Shown here: piece after piece, positions 51,440 through 60,077 of the stretch
How positions within the stretch are numbered: position 1 is the stretch's first letter
Layout: each line of letters opens with the position of its first letter
Assembly: GCF_041435335.1 (NCBI RefSeq)
Contig: NZ_CP108430.1
Coordinates: forward strand, 1,798,001 to 1,862,000
Direction of reading: 5' to 3'
Origin: Streptomyces sp. NBC_01283
GTDB taxonomy: Bacteria > Actinomycetota > Actinomycetes > Streptomycetales > Streptomycetaceae
Length of the DNA: 64,000 nt
Made by a program: the position numbers and the translations under genes
The notes under the pieces: model-generated
Databases searched by the model: none
Told to the model about the DNA's origin: nothing
What the model saw: only the letters and a program-made list of their open reading frames with translations

Positions 51440-52696
51440 TCAGCGGGCCGGGCGCAGGAGTGCGTCCGCGTTGCGGAGCGTCTCGCCCGCGACCCGTCCG
51501 CCGAGCTCCGCCCCGGCCTCGTCGGCCGAGCGGGTGTGGATGCCGGAGAAGATGCGGGCCTCCACGTTCTCGGCGGTCAACTGGTGCCAGTCGGTATAGG
51601 TGCGGGTCACGCCGGGCGCGGTGGGGCTGGTGAGGTCGTACGGCGCGGTGCGCGGGCCCGCGAGCGCCTCAAGGACGCCTTCGGCCGCGCCCGAGTACGT
51701 GGTGTGGCCACTCGGGTAGTCGGGGTGGGCGGGTGTGTCGTGCAGCGGCGTCCACGCCGGGTCCCGGCCGATGTCGCCGGTGCGGATCGCGGTGACCGGG
51801 CGCCAGCGGCGGTGGGCGTACTTGCTGTCGGACGTGGCGATCTGGGTGTCGACGGACGCGACGTGGAAGAGCGCGACCAGGCGGGCGCGGGCGGCGGGCG
51901 AGCGCGGGGAACGGTCCACGGCGACGCGCAGGGGTTCGGTGTAGAGCGCCAGCGAGGAGCCGTACCAGAAGTTGGCGGTCTCGTTCTGGCGCGCGGTGCG
52001 GCTGCTGCCCTCCTTGACGCCGTACGCGCGGACCTCGGCGAGGTCGGCCTTGTACCGCCGGGAGTCGAGCGCGGGCGGCGCGGGCAGCCGGTACTGGTCG
52101 GCGCCGCGCAGCACGAAGGGCTTGGCGAGGCGGTTGCCGTACTGGGTGGCGGGTGCGTAGGCGGGCGGGGTCGGCTGCCAGACGCCGGGGGCGGCGGGCG
52201 GCACGGTGAAGGGCGCGTTGACCGAGGCGGGGTCGAGTCCGTCGCCTTCGCGGGATTTCAGGGTCAGGGCGGCCTGGCGGGCTCCGGCGGCCACTCCCCT
52301 GTCCTCGGCGGGGCCGTCCGGGATGGCGTCGAGGCTCTTCTTGAGCGCCGCGTCGAGCTGCTGGGTGCGGGCCGGCGCGAGGGCGACGAGTGCGTCATGG
52401 ACAGCTGAGGCGAGGGCCGCGTCCTGGTAGTCGCCACGGTCCACGCCTCGCGGGGTTGCTCCGGTGGCGCGCGCGGCGGACAGCCAACTGATCGCCCACG
52501 TGCGGTTGTTGGTGACCTGCGTAGTGGCGCCCGCCGTGGTGATGGTCTCCGCGGTCGTGTCGTACCAGTCGAGTGCGACGGACGTGCGCGGTGCGGCCGT
52601 GGGTGTGGCGGCGTCGGACGGTGCCGCCGCGGAGGCGGCGAGGAGAGCGGTGGCGCCGAGTGCGGTGAGAGCGGGGCGGGATCTGAGCACGTTCAC
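51440..52696 (-). CDS. Secreted vanadium-dependent haloperoxidase-type (PAP2) protein
   Basis: 418 residues from the GTG at 52696 (AAGGAG upstream). A signal peptide (VLRSRPALTALGATALLAAS, cleavage near SDAAT) is followed by an all-helical domain. The vanadate/phosphate-binding motifs are clear: KYAHRRWRP (K-x6-RP), PDYPSGHTTYSGA (PSGH) and ARIFSGIHTRSADEAG (R-x5-H). Members either halogenate with peroxide or act as phosphatases; the two cannot be told apart here. Its GTG overlaps the stop of the monooxygenase gene upstream by four bases, so it is the last gene of the sulfur-uptake operon, an unexpected partner. Confidence 0.88.
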   Translation of the reverse strand: MNVLRSRPALTALGATALLAASAAAPSDAATPTAAPRTSVALDWYDTTAETITTAGATTQVTNNRTWAISWLSAARATGATPRGVDRGDYQDAALASAVHDALVALAPARTQQLDAALKKSLDAIPDGPAEDRGVAAGARQAALTLKSREGDGLDPASVNAPFTVPPAAPGVWQPTPPAYAPATQYGNRLAKPFVLRGADQYRLPAPPALDSRRYKADLAEVRAYGVKEGSSRTARQNETANFWYGSSLALYTEPLRVAVDRSPRSPAARARLVALFHVASVDTQIATSDSKYAHRRWRPVTAIRTGDIGRDPAWTPLHDTPAHPDYPSGHTTYSGAAEGVLEALAGPRTAPYDLTSPTAPGVTRTYTDWHQLTAENVEARIFSGIHTRSADEAGAELGGRVAGETLRNADALLRPAR

Positions 52697-54039
52697 GAAC
52701 TCTCCTTGGCGTGAGCGGAGTCGGCGTACTGGCTGTCGGGGCGGGAGAGCCCGTAGTGGTCGCGCAGGGTCGTGCCCGTGTACTCGGTGCGGAAGAGGCC
52801 GCGGGCGCGCAGGATCGGTACGACCTGGTCGGCGAAGACGTCGAAGCCGCCGGGCAGGCCTGGCGGCATGACGTTGAATCCGTCGGCGGCCCCCTGCTCG
52901 AACCACTCCTGGATCTGGTCGGCGACCTGCTCGGGCGTGCCCGCGATGACGCGGTGACCGCGAGCTCCGGCAAGACGGTGCAACAGGCCGCGCACGGTGG
53001 GCTGTTCGCGGTCGATGATGTCGAGGATCACCTGGAAGCGGCTGCCGTTGCCGCGTTCTCCACCGGTCTCGATGAGCTCGCGGGGCACGGGACCGTCCAG
53101 CTGCTCGGCGGTCAGCCGCAGACCGAGCATGCGGTGCAGGAGCTGCAACGAGTACTCGGGCTGGGTGAGTTCGTTGTACTCGTCGTGCAGGGCACGGGCC
53201 TCGGCCTCCGTCGAGCCGATGAAGGGGCTGATGCCGGGCAGGACGAGCACCTTGTCGGGGTCGCGCCCGAGCCCCGCGGCCCGCTTCTTGAGGTCGGCGT
53301 AGAAGTCCTGGCCGTTGCCGAGGGTCTGGTGCGCGGTGAACACGGCCTCCGCGTACCGCGCGGCGAAGGCCCGGCCGTCCTCCGACGATCCAGCCTGTAC
53401 GTAGACGGGGCGGCCCTGCGGTGTGCGCGGGGTGTTGAGCGGGCCGCGCACCTTGAGGTGCGGCCCTTCGTGGTCGATGGCGTGGATGCGGTCGGTGTCG
53501 GCGAAGAGACCCGTCTTCTGGTCGGCGACGAGCGCGTCGTCCTCCCAGCTGTCCCAGAGCTTGGTGACGACGTCGAGGAACTCCCTTGCCCGGTCGTACC
53601 GTTCGGCGTGCACGGGATGCGCGCCGAGGCCGAAGTTGAGGGCCGCCTGCGGGGCTCCGGTAGTGACGATGTTCCAGCCCGCACGCCCCCGACTGAGGTG
53701 GTCGAGCGAGGCGAAGAGGCGGGCCAGGTTGTACGGCTCGCTGTAGGTGGTGGACGCGGTCGCGATGAGTCCGATGCGCCGCGTGACGGCGGCGATCGCC
53801 GAGAGCCAGGTGAAGGGCTCCAGGCGGAAGCGGCTGGCGTAGCGGACGTTGTCGGCCAGTGCGGGGCCGTCCGCGAAGAAGATCCCGTCGAACGTGGCGG
53901 CCTCCGCCCGCCGTGCGAGGTCCTGGTAGAAGTCGATGTCCAGGATCCGCTCGGGGTCGGAGTCGTGGTGCCGCCAGGCGGCCTCGTGATGCCCGCCCGG
54001 GTAGACGAAGAGGTTGAGGTGCAGCTCGCGGCGGCTCAT
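52693..54039 (-). CDS. FMN-dependent monooxygenase, NtaA/SnaA/DszA family
   Basis: 448 residues, typical for the long LLM flavin monooxygenases. Seen: LNLFVYPGGHHEAAWR at the N-terminus, FDGIFFADGPALADN, EPFTWLSAIAAVTRRIGLI, STTYSEPYNLARLFASLDHLSRGRAGWNIVT (flavin site) and PVYVQAGSSEDGRAFAARYAEAVF. The family includes nitrilotriacetate, pristinamycin and dibenzothiophene-sulfone monooxygenases, all two-component enzymes needing a flavin reductase, which is not encoded here. With an adjacent sulfonate-type transporter the likely job is release of sulfite from an organosulfur compound. ATGA overlap with the ATPase gene upstream indicates coupling. Confidence 0.9.
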   Translation of the reverse strand: MSRRELHLNLFVYPGGHHEAAWRHHDSDPERILDIDFYQDLARRAEAATFDGIFFADGPALADNVRYASRFRLEPFTWLSAIAAVTRRIGLIATASTTYSEPYNLARLFASLDHLSRGRAGWNIVTTGAPQAALNFGLGAHPVHAERYDRAREFLDVVTKLWDSWEDDALVADQKTGLFADTDRIHAIDHEGPHLKVRGPLNTPRTPQGRPVYVQAGSSEDGRAFAARYAEAVFTAHQTLGNGQDFYADLKKRAAGLGRDPDKVLVLPGISPFIGSTEAEARALHDEYNELTQPEYSLQLLHRMLGLRLTAEQLDGPVPRELIETGGERGNGSRFQVILDIIDREQPTVRGLLHRLAGARGHRVIAGTPEQVADQIQEWFEQGAADGFNVMPPGLPGGFDVFADQVVPILRARGLFRTEYTGTTLRDHYGLSRPDSQYADSAHAKESS

Positions 54040-54863
54040 GCGACGGCCACCTCCTCCTGCGCCGCACGGTCGGCGCCATCGGCGCGCACGGGCTCGCCGC
54101 CGGACGCGTCGTCTCGTACGGGATCGTCGCCGGACAGGTCGACCCCCAGCTGCCGCAGCAGCCTTCCCCGCAGCGCCGCGTACTCCGGGCTCCCCTGGCC
54201 CCGGGGCGCGGGAAGGTCCACCCGTACGTCGGCCGCGATGCGCCCCGCGTCCAGGACGACCACCCGGTCGGCCAGGGCGATCGCCTCGTCGACGTCATGG
54301 GTGACCAGGAGCACGGCGGGGCGGTGCGCCTCGCAGAGGCGTCGCAGCAGGGCGTGCATCCGGATGCGCGTGAGCGCGTCCAGCGCACCGAACGGCTCGT
54401 CCGCGAGCAGGAGTTGGGGCTCACGGACCAGCGATCGGGCGAGCGAGACCCGCTGTTGTTCGCCGCCCGACAGGTCCGCGGGCCAGGCATCCTCCCGGCC
54501 GGCGAGACCCACTTCGGCGAGCGCCGCGCGACCGCGGTCCCGTGCTCCGGCGCCCGTCAGACCCAGTACGACGTTGTCCAGGACCCGCTTCCAGGGCAGC
54601 AGCCGTGCGTCCTGGAAGACCACCGAGACATCGCCGGGCGCCGAAAGCTCCCCGCTGCCCGCGACCTCGTGGTCGAGCCCCGCCAGGGCGCGCAGAAGTG
54701 TGGATTTGCCTGAGCCACTGCGGCCGAGGAGCGCCACGAACTCGCCTGCGGCGATGGACAGTTCGAGCCCGTCGAGGACCTTCCGGTCCGCGAAGGAGCG
54801 GACCAGACCTTCGATGCGGACAGCCGTCCCCTCGGCCGTCAGCCCGCCAGTGTGCGTCGCCAT
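54036..54863 (-). CDS. ssuB: ABC transporter ATP-binding protein (SsuB/TauB type)
   Basis: 275 residues from the ATG at 54863 (AGGAAGG upstream). Walker A is GRSGSGKST (about 46-54), the Q-loop FQDARLLPWKRV, signature LSGGEQQRVSLAR, Walker B LLLADEPFGALD and the H-loop VTHDVDEA. The sequence LPWKRVLDNV is typical of nitrate/sulfonate/taurine importers. It energises uptake by the permease and binding protein encoded immediately upstream. Its start lies 25 bases inside the permease gene, and its stop overlaps the monooxygenase start, giving a tightly coupled operon. The C-terminal 30 residues are acidic and disordered. Confidence 0.92.
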   Translation of the reverse strand: MATHTGGLTAEGTAVRIEGLVRSFADRKVLDGLELSIAAGEFVALLGRSGSGKSTLLRALAGLDHEVAGSGELSAPGDVSVVFQDARLLPWKRVLDNVVLGLTGAGARDRGRAALAEVGLAGREDAWPADLSGGEQQRVSLARSLVREPQLLLADEPFGALDALTRIRMHALLRRLCEAHRPAVLLVTHDVDEAIALADRVVVLDAGRIAADVRVDLPAPRGQGSPEYAALRGRLLRQLGVDLSGDDPVRDDASGGEPVRADGADRAAQEEVAVA

Positions 54864-55702
54864 GACAGCGCCTTCCTCTCCACGAGCCGTACGAGTGCGT
54901 CCGAGACGAGGCCGAGGAGGCCGTACACGACGAGGCCGACGATGATGATGTCGGTCTGTCCGTAGGTGCGGGCGAGCTCCATCATGTAGCCGATGCCGCT
55001 GGTGGCGTTGACCTGCTCGACCACGACGAGCGAGAGCCACGCCGCGGTGACCGCGAACCGCATGCCGAGCAGGAAGCCGGGCAACGCCCCCGGCAGGACC
55101 ACATGCCGCACGAACCCGGCCCGTGAGAGCCCTACCGTCTCGGCGAGTTCGGCGTAGCGGCCGTCGATCGTCCGCAGCCCGTTGTGGGTATGGATGTAGA
55201 CCGGCACGAACACGCCGAGCGCGATGGTGATTACCTTCATCGACTCGCCGATGCCAAACCAGAGGATGAGCAGCGGGATCAGCGCGAGCGACGGGATGGC
55301 CCGCTTGATCTGCACGGGTCCGTCGATGATGCCCTCGCCGATCCTGCTGAGCCCGGCGGCGATCGCGAGGGCGAGCCCGGCCGCGGTGCCGAAGAGCAGC
55401 CCGAGCAGGGCGCGTTCGGCGGAGGTGGCGAGGTTCGACTGGAGCCTCCCCTCGGCGATCAGATCACCGGCGGTACTCACCACGGTCCAGGGCGCGGAGA
55501 GGTTGCGGGCGTCGATGAACCCCGCGGCGGACCCCACTGACCAGAGCGCGAGCAGGAGCAGGGGGCCGATCGCCCAGCCGTACGGGACGGGCCTGCCGGG
55601 ACCTAGCCTGCGACGGCGCGGCCGGCGGCGCGCCGGGGTCACGGGGCGGGTACGGCCGGTGGAGGTGGAGGCCTTGGTCAGGGTGGACGCTTCGGCGCTC
55701 AT
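54839..55702 (-). CDS. ssuC: ABC transporter permease (SsuC/TauC type)
   Basis: 287 residues from the ATG at 55702 (GGGAGGG upstream). A basic, Pro/Arg-rich N-tail of about 40 residues precedes roughly six transmembrane helices. The EAA loop is recognisable as AELAETVGLSRAGFVRHVVLPGALP (about 190-215), and IPSLALIPLLILWFGIGESMKV is diagnostic of the nitrate/sulfonate/taurine permease family. It forms the membrane channel for the sulfur compound captured by the lipoprotein. It overlaps the binding-protein gene by four bases and the ATPase gene by 25. Confidence 0.92.
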   Translation of the reverse strand: MSAEASTLTKASTSTGRTRPVTPARRRPRRRRLGPGRPVPYGWAIGPLLLLALWSVGSAAGFIDARNLSAPWTVVSTAGDLIAEGRLQSNLATSAERALLGLLFGTAAGLALAIAAGLSRIGEGIIDGPVQIKRAIPSLALIPLLILWFGIGESMKVITIALGVFVPVYIHTHNGLRTIDGRYAELAETVGLSRAGFVRHVVLPGALPGFLLGMRFAVTAAWLSLVVVEQVNATSGIGYMMELARTYGQTDIIIVGLVVYGLLGLVSDALVRLVERKALSWRRTLAG

Positions 55703-56784
55703 GTTCCCTCCCCAGCAGTGGAGTTGACGGCACCGATGCCCGCCTTGACGGCGTCCGCGGCGACCGACTCGTAGCGCCGGTCGAAGAGGACCTCCGCGTC
55801 GAAGCTCTTCTTGCCGGTCTCCTTCGCGAGCAGGTCGACGGTCTTCTGCTGCCGCGCGACGGCGGAGTCCCAGTCGGCCGGAATGTCGGGGTGGCCGACA
55901 CCCTTGACCAGGTACTCGCCGTCCTCGCGGGTCAGGCCCTGGTCCTTGACGTAGTAGCCGGCGATCCACTGGTCGGGGTGCTTGTCGGCCCAATCGGAGG
56001 CGCGCGCCCAGGCCTTCACGAACTCTCGGATGGCCGCGGCCTTCTTGGGGTCCTCCACCGACTCGGTCGGCACCCACAGATGCCCCGGGTCGTCCCGCAG
56101 CCCGTGGCGGATCGTCTTCGCGCCGTCCTTGCCGTACTTCGCCGGATAACGCTTGATGTTGACCCCGCCGATCGGGGCCGCGTCGACCTGGCCGTTGCCG
56201 AGCGCGGACGGGTAGACGTCGCCGGTGCTGGGCAGTTCGACGAGCTGTACGTCGTCCTTGGTGAGCCCGGCCTTGGCGAGGATGCGCAGGACGAGGGCGC
56301 CCTGGGCCTGGCCCGGACTGTAGGCGATCTTCTTTCCGCGCAGGTCCTTCAAGGTGTCGATGTCCGCGCCGGGCGCGATGCCGATTTCGTACGTGGGGTG
56401 CTTCAGCGGGTCTTTGCGGAATTTGGCGGCGACCAATTTCGTGTCGAGTCCCGTCCAATGGGCGTGGATGGACGGTATTTCCGCGGCGGAGCACACATCG
56501 AGGGAATGTGCCCGGAATGCCTCGGAGCACTGCGGGCCGCCGCTGATGTTGGCCCATTTCACCTTGAAGGGAAGCTTGTCGAGCTGCCCGGAGAGTTTCA
56601 GGGCGACTTGCGTTTCCGGTGCGCCGATGGTGAGCGTGGTGCCCGGATCCACTTTCTCCGGGATCTTGGCGGAGACCTGCTTGGCGTCGACGGTCGTGGT
56701 GGACGCGCCGTTGTCGGCGCATCCGGCCAGGAGCAGCGGGGCGAGGAGGGCAGCGCCGAGCGCCACCCGTTTATGTGTGGGCAT
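55699..56784 (-). CDS. ssuA: ABC transporter substrate-binding lipoprotein (SsuA-like)
   Basis: 361 residues from the ATG at 56784. The signal peptide ends in the lipobox LLLAGC. The mature protein shows the periplasmic-binding type II pattern of sulfonate/taurine receptors: TLTIGAPETQVALKLSGQ, SEAFRAHSLDVCSAAEIPSI, YEIGIAPGADIDTLKDLRG and KIAYSPGQAQGALVLRILAKAG. The ligand is likely an alkane- or aryl-sulfonate or sulfate ester. First protein gene of the operon. Upstream are a leaderless-type leader peptide and three 12-bp repeats, which point to control by sulfur or cysteine supply. Confidence 0.92.
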   Translation of the reverse strand: MPTHKRVALGAALLAPLLLAGCADNGASTTTVDAKQVSAKIPEKVDPGTTLTIGAPETQVALKLSGQLDKLPFKVKWANISGGPQCSEAFRAHSLDVCSAAEIPSIHAHWTGLDTKLVAAKFRKDPLKHPTYEIGIAPGADIDTLKDLRGKKIAYSPGQAQGALVLRILAKAGLTKDDVQLVELPSTGDVYPSALGNGQVDAAPIGGVNIKRYPAKYGKDGAKTIRHGLRDDPGHLWVPTESVEDPKKAAAIREFVKAWARASDWADKHPDQWIAGYYVKDQGLTREDGEYLVKGVGHPDIPADWDSAVARQQKTVDLLAKETGKKSFDAEVLFDRRYESVAADAVKAGIGAVNSTAGEGT

Positions 56785-56826
56785 GACTTCTTTCCCGGAG
56801 TGCGGACCTTCACGGAAGTGTGAGAC

Positions 56827-56862
56827 TGAAACGAGCGCTGAAACGTGCGCTGAAACGTGCGT
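56827..56862. repeat. Three 12-bp tandem repeats in the ssu leader
   Basis: TGAAACGAGCGC, TGAAACGTGCGC and TGAAACGTGCGT lie head to tail (56827-56862) between the leader peptide stop and the ssuA start. They may form part of an attenuator or be a protein- or RNA-binding array. Confidence 0.75.
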
Positions 56863-56870
56863 TCCGAAGG

Positions 56871-56945
56871 TCAGCTACACAGAGCGGTGGCGACGCGCAT
56901 CAGATCAACAGCGCGCCGCTGCTTGAACCGCCGGGATATTCGCAT
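56871..56945 (-). CDS. Sulfur-operon leader peptide
   Basis: 24 residues, start ATG at 56945 and stop TGA at 56871-56873, 86 bases before ssuA. It begins MRISRRFKQRR, contains VDLMRVATALC and ends CS. Streptomyces operons for sulfate, thiosulfate or sulfonate use are often preceded by small Arg-rich peptides with an R-x-DL-x-RV-A-x-ALC ending; I rely on that recollection. The single near-terminal Cys codon would let a ribosome sense cysteinyl-tRNA. The ATG coincides with the predicted transcript start. Confidence 0.75.
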   Translation of the reverse strand: MRISRRFKQRRAVDLMRVATALCS

Positions 56946-56952
56946 GGCGTAG

Positions 56953-56982
56953 AAACTAGCCACGGCGTCGAGAGAGGGTCAA
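56953..56982 (-). promoter_or_regulatory. Promoter of the ssu operon (leaderless)
   Basis: On the minus strand TTGACC (56982-56977) and TAGTTT (56958-56953) are 18 bp apart. The expected transcript start, about seven bases past the -10, falls on the leader peptide's ATG at 56945. No Shine-Dalgarno is present. The rest of the 458-bp gap to the FAD gene (56983-57242) shows no further feature I can name. Confidence 0.6.
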
Positions 56983-57242
56983 GCCATCTCACCTGCCCCG
57001 GCTTTCCGGAAACGCAGCCTTCGCACTCCGGCCATACGTACGTCACAACACCCCGCAACGACACCCTGTCACGGCACCCCGTCACACGCGGCCGTACCTC
57101 GCGGCATCCAGGCCGGCGGCTGCCGGGATCTCATTCACGCCAATATTCACGCCCGCGACCTCGCGCCGCTTCCACGTCACGGGAGCCGACCGTAATATCG
57201 CCCGCCGGATACGGGAGTTACTTACGGTAAGGGGGCCGGGTC

Positions 57243-59036
57243 ATGGGGTACTCGGGAGCTGCGGGCAGTACGAGACGGACGTTTGTCGCGGGGGCGGCAG
57301 CGGCGGGTGGCGTGGCCGCGCTGGGGGCGGGGGCGCTGCCCGCGGCGGCCGGTGACCGCGCCCCGCGGACGGATCCGGCGAAGATCTCCGTGGCCGTCCT
57401 CGGCGGCGGCGTCGCGGGCCTGACCGCGGCCCATGAGCTGGCCGAGCGCGGCTTCGCCGTCACGGTCTACGAACGCAGGGCGCTGGGCGGCAAGGCCCGC
57501 AGCATGGACGTACCGGACAGCGCGAAGGGCAACCGCAGGCCGCTGCCCGGGGAGCACGGGTTCCGCTTCATCCCGGGGATCTACCACAACCTCCCGGACA
57601 CGATGCGCCGCATCCCCTTCCCCGGGAACGCGAATGGCGTCTGGGACAACCTCGCGGCACCGCGCGAGATGTCCTTCGCGCGCACCGGACGCGAGGACAT
57701 CCGGATGCCGATCCCGTGGCCCGGCAGCGAGCCCGAGAAGCTCACCCTGGACGACATCGCGCGGGCGCTCACCGCGCTCCTCGACACCGCCTTCAACCTG
57801 CCCGTGCACGAGGTCGCGTACTTCGTGAACCGCGCCCTGGTCTTTCTCACGAGCTGCGACGAGCGCCGCGACGACACCTGGGAGTCGACGCCCTGGTGGG
57901 AGTTCGTGCGCGCCGCGAAGATGTCCAAGGACTACCAGCGCATCCTCGCGATCGGCGTCACCCGCAACATCGTGGCGACCAAGGCCGAGGTGGCGAGCAC
58001 CCGCACCGTCGGCACGCTCGGCGAGGCCTTCGTCTTCAACGCGCTCGGCCAGGGCGCGGACGGCCCGCCGGACCGGCTGCTCGACGCGCCGACGAACGAG
58101 GCATGGATCGACCCGTGGGTGACGCATCTGAAGTCGCTGGGCGTGGAGTTCCGGATCGGCTGGAGCGTGCGGCAGCTGGGCTTCGCGGGCGGGCGCATCA
58201 CGAAGGCCGTCATCGAGGACCCCGACGGCGTACGACGTGACGTCACCGCCGACCACTACGTCCAGGCCATGCCGGTGGAGCACGCGCGCAGGACATGGAG
58301 CGCCGAACTCAAGGCAGCTGACCCTCAGTTGGCTCGTTGCGACAAGCTGCAGACGGACTGGATGACAGGCATTCAGTTCTATCTGACGGAGCGTCCGCCG
58401 GTGGTGAAGGGCCACTTCAACTGCATCGACTCGCCCTGGTCGCTCACCGGCATCGCGCAGGCGGGCCACTGGCCGGACCGTGACTTCCCCTCCGACTACG
58501 GGGACGGCGTCGCGGTCGAGTGCCTGTCCGTGGACATCTCCGAGTGGGACAAGCCGGGGATGCTGTACGGCAAGACCGCAAAGCAGTGCACGCGCGACGA
58601 GGTCGCCAAGGAGGTGTGGGCGCAGCTCAAGGCCGCGCTCAACGACACCGGCAAGGTGGTCCTGAGCGACGGCAAGCTGCACTCGTGGTTCCTGGACCCG
58701 GGCGTCGGCGGCCTGGGGACGCCGAACCCGACCAACGAGGACGAGCTGCTCATCCACCCGGTCGGCACCCTCCACAACCGCCCCTCGGCCGCCACGAAGA
58801 TCCCCAACCTGTACCTGGCGGGCGACTACGTGGCCGTACCGATCGACCTCGCGACGATGGAGGGCGCCAACACGTCGGCGCGCCAGGCGGTGAACGCCCT
58901 CCTGGAGAGGACCGGCTCGGATGCGGCGCCGTGCACGGTGACCTCCTTGTTCCGCGCCCCCGCCATCGAGGCCCTCAAGCGCCACGACCGCACGCGCTAC
59001 CGGTTCGGTCTGCGCAACGCCCTCGATCTGGGCTGA
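57243..59036 (+). CDS. Tat-exported FAD-dependent amine-oxidase-like oxidoreductase
   Basis: 597 residues from the ATG at 57243 (GGGGG upstream). A Tat signal, STRRTFVAGAAAAGGVAALG, is unusual for this fold. The FAD-binding motif is SVAVLGGGVAGLTAAHELAE (about 47-66), followed by VTVYERRALGGKARS; the C-terminal FAD contact is NLYLAGDYVAVPIDLATMEG (about 522-541). Similarity is to hydroxysqualene dehydroxylase/HpnE, zeta-carotene desaturase and phytoene-desaturase-type enzymes, so the substrate may be an isoprenoid or amine. It is monocistronic and not obviously linked to either neighbour. Confidence 0.82.
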   Translation: MGYSGAAGSTRRTFVAGAAAAGGVAALGAGALPAAAGDRAPRTDPAKISVAVLGGGVAGLTAAHELAERGFAVTVYERRALGGKARSMDVPDSAKGNRRPLPGEHGFRFIPGIYHNLPDTMRRIPFPGNANGVWDNLAAPREMSFARTGREDIRMPIPWPGSEPEKLTLDDIARALTALLDTAFNLPVHEVAYFVNRALVFLTSCDERRDDTWESTPWWEFVRAAKMSKDYQRILAIGVTRNIVATKAEVASTRTVGTLGEAFVFNALGQGADGPPDRLLDAPTNEAWIDPWVTHLKSLGVEFRIGWSVRQLGFAGGRITKAVIEDPDGVRRDVTADHYVQAMPVEHARRTWSAELKAADPQLARCDKLQTDWMTGIQFYLTERPPVVKGHFNCIDSPWSLTGIAQAGHWPDRDFPSDYGDGVAVECLSVDISEWDKPGMLYGKTAKQCTRDEVAKEVWAQLKAALNDTGKVVLSDGKLHSWFLDPGVGGLGTPNPTNEDELLIHPVGTLHNRPSAATKIPNLYLAGDYVAVPIDLATMEGANTSARQAVNALLERTGSDAAPCTVTSLFRAPAIEALKRHDRTRYRFGLRNALDLG

Positions 59037-59128
59037 GGACGGGAGAGGGCGAGGAGAAAGGACGGGAGAGGGCAGGAGAGGGGCGCTAGATCCCGGGAGA
59101 GCAGGGGCGTACGGGGTAAGAAGTCCGT

Positions 59129-60076
59129 ATGGGAACGCGGACACGGACACGACGCATGACGGTGGCGGCGGTGGCGGCCGTCGCCGCCCTGGCCCTGGCG
59201 CCCGGCTGCACGCTGAGCAACACCGAGGGAGGCGACGGAAACGTGCCTCCGGGCAGCGGGGGACGCGTACTCGCCGTGAAGATCGACAACGTGGGTCCGG
59301 CGCGTCCGCAGACCGGGCTCGACGCGGCCGATGTCGTGTACGCGGAGCAGGTCGAGGCGGGCCTGAGCCGCCTGATGGCGGTGTACGCGGGGCGGTTGCC
59401 GCCGGTCATCGGCCCGGTGCGCAGCGCGCGGGAGACGGATCTGGAGCTGCTGCGGCAGTTCGACGACCCGGCTCTCGCGTTCTCCGGGGCTCAGTCCAAG
59501 CTCCTGCCGCTGATCTCGACCGCTCCCCTGCGACCGCTGTCTCCAGGGAAGGCGCCGGGTAACGCGTACTTCCGTGGCAGCGGCAAACCGGCCCCGCACA
59601 ACCTCTTCGTACGCCCGAAGGCCCTTGGCGCCGATCCGGGCGCCGGAGGCCTGCAGAGCACGGGCTTCCGCTTCGGCCCGCGCCCCAAGGGCGGCACTCC
59701 GGAACGGGAGCGCACCGTGCGCTTCCCGGCGGCGCGGTTCACCTTCACCTGGGCCGCCGCGCAGAAGCGCTGGCTGGTTTCCATGGACGGCGCGCGGGCC
59801 CGTACGTCCGACGGCGGGACGCTGGCCGCGTCGACGGTCGTCGTGCAGTACGTGAAGGTGCGCGAGTCCCGGTTCCACGACCGCTCGGGCAACAACACGC
59901 CGTTCACCGAGACCGTCGGCTCGGGGAAGGCGCGGGTCCTGCGGGACGGCCGTGCCTACGAGGCGCGCTGGGAGCGGACCTCCCCGCAGGACGGCACGGA
60001 GTTCACGACGGCGGACGGCGGCGAACAACTGCCGTTCGCCAAGGGGCAGGTGTGGGTGGTGTTCGCGAAGGCGTGA
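59129..60076 (+). CDS. DUF3048 (YerB-like) lipoprotein
   Basis: 315 residues from the ATG at 59129. The signal peptide ends in the lipobox LALAPGC. The family pattern is clear: VLAVKIDNVGPARPQTGLDAADVVYAEQ (residues about 46-73), GLSRLMAVYAG, PPVIGPVRSARETDLELL, FSGAQSKLL and a C-terminal EARWERTSPQDGTEF block followed by KGQVWVVFA. DUF3048 proteins such as YerB are surface lipoproteins of unknown role, sometimes linked to lytic enzymes or sporulation. It lies immediately before the convergent PcaV gene with one base between the stops. AAGAAG serves as a weak ribosome-binding site. Confidence 0.88.
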   Translation: MGTRTRTRRMTVAAVAAVAALALAPGCTLSNTEGGDGNVPPGSGGRVLAVKIDNVGPARPQTGLDAADVVYAEQVEAGLSRLMAVYAGRLPPVIGPVRSARETDLELLRQFDDPALAFSGAQSKLLPLISTAPLRPLSPGKAPGNAYFRGSGKPAPHNLFVRPKALGADPGAGGLQSTGFRFGPRPKGGTPERERTVRFPAARFTFTWAAAQKRWLVSMDGARARTSDGGTLAASTVVVQYVKVRESRFHDRSGNNTPFTETVGSGKARVLRDGRAYEARWERTSPQDGTEFTTADGGEQLPFAKGQVWVVFAKA

Positions 60077-60077
60077 C

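Noticed and set aside
54839..56722. Single 627-residue frame joining binding protein and permease
   Set aside because: The first half is a frame-shifted shadow of ssuA; the real permease start is the ATG at 55702 with GGGAGGG.
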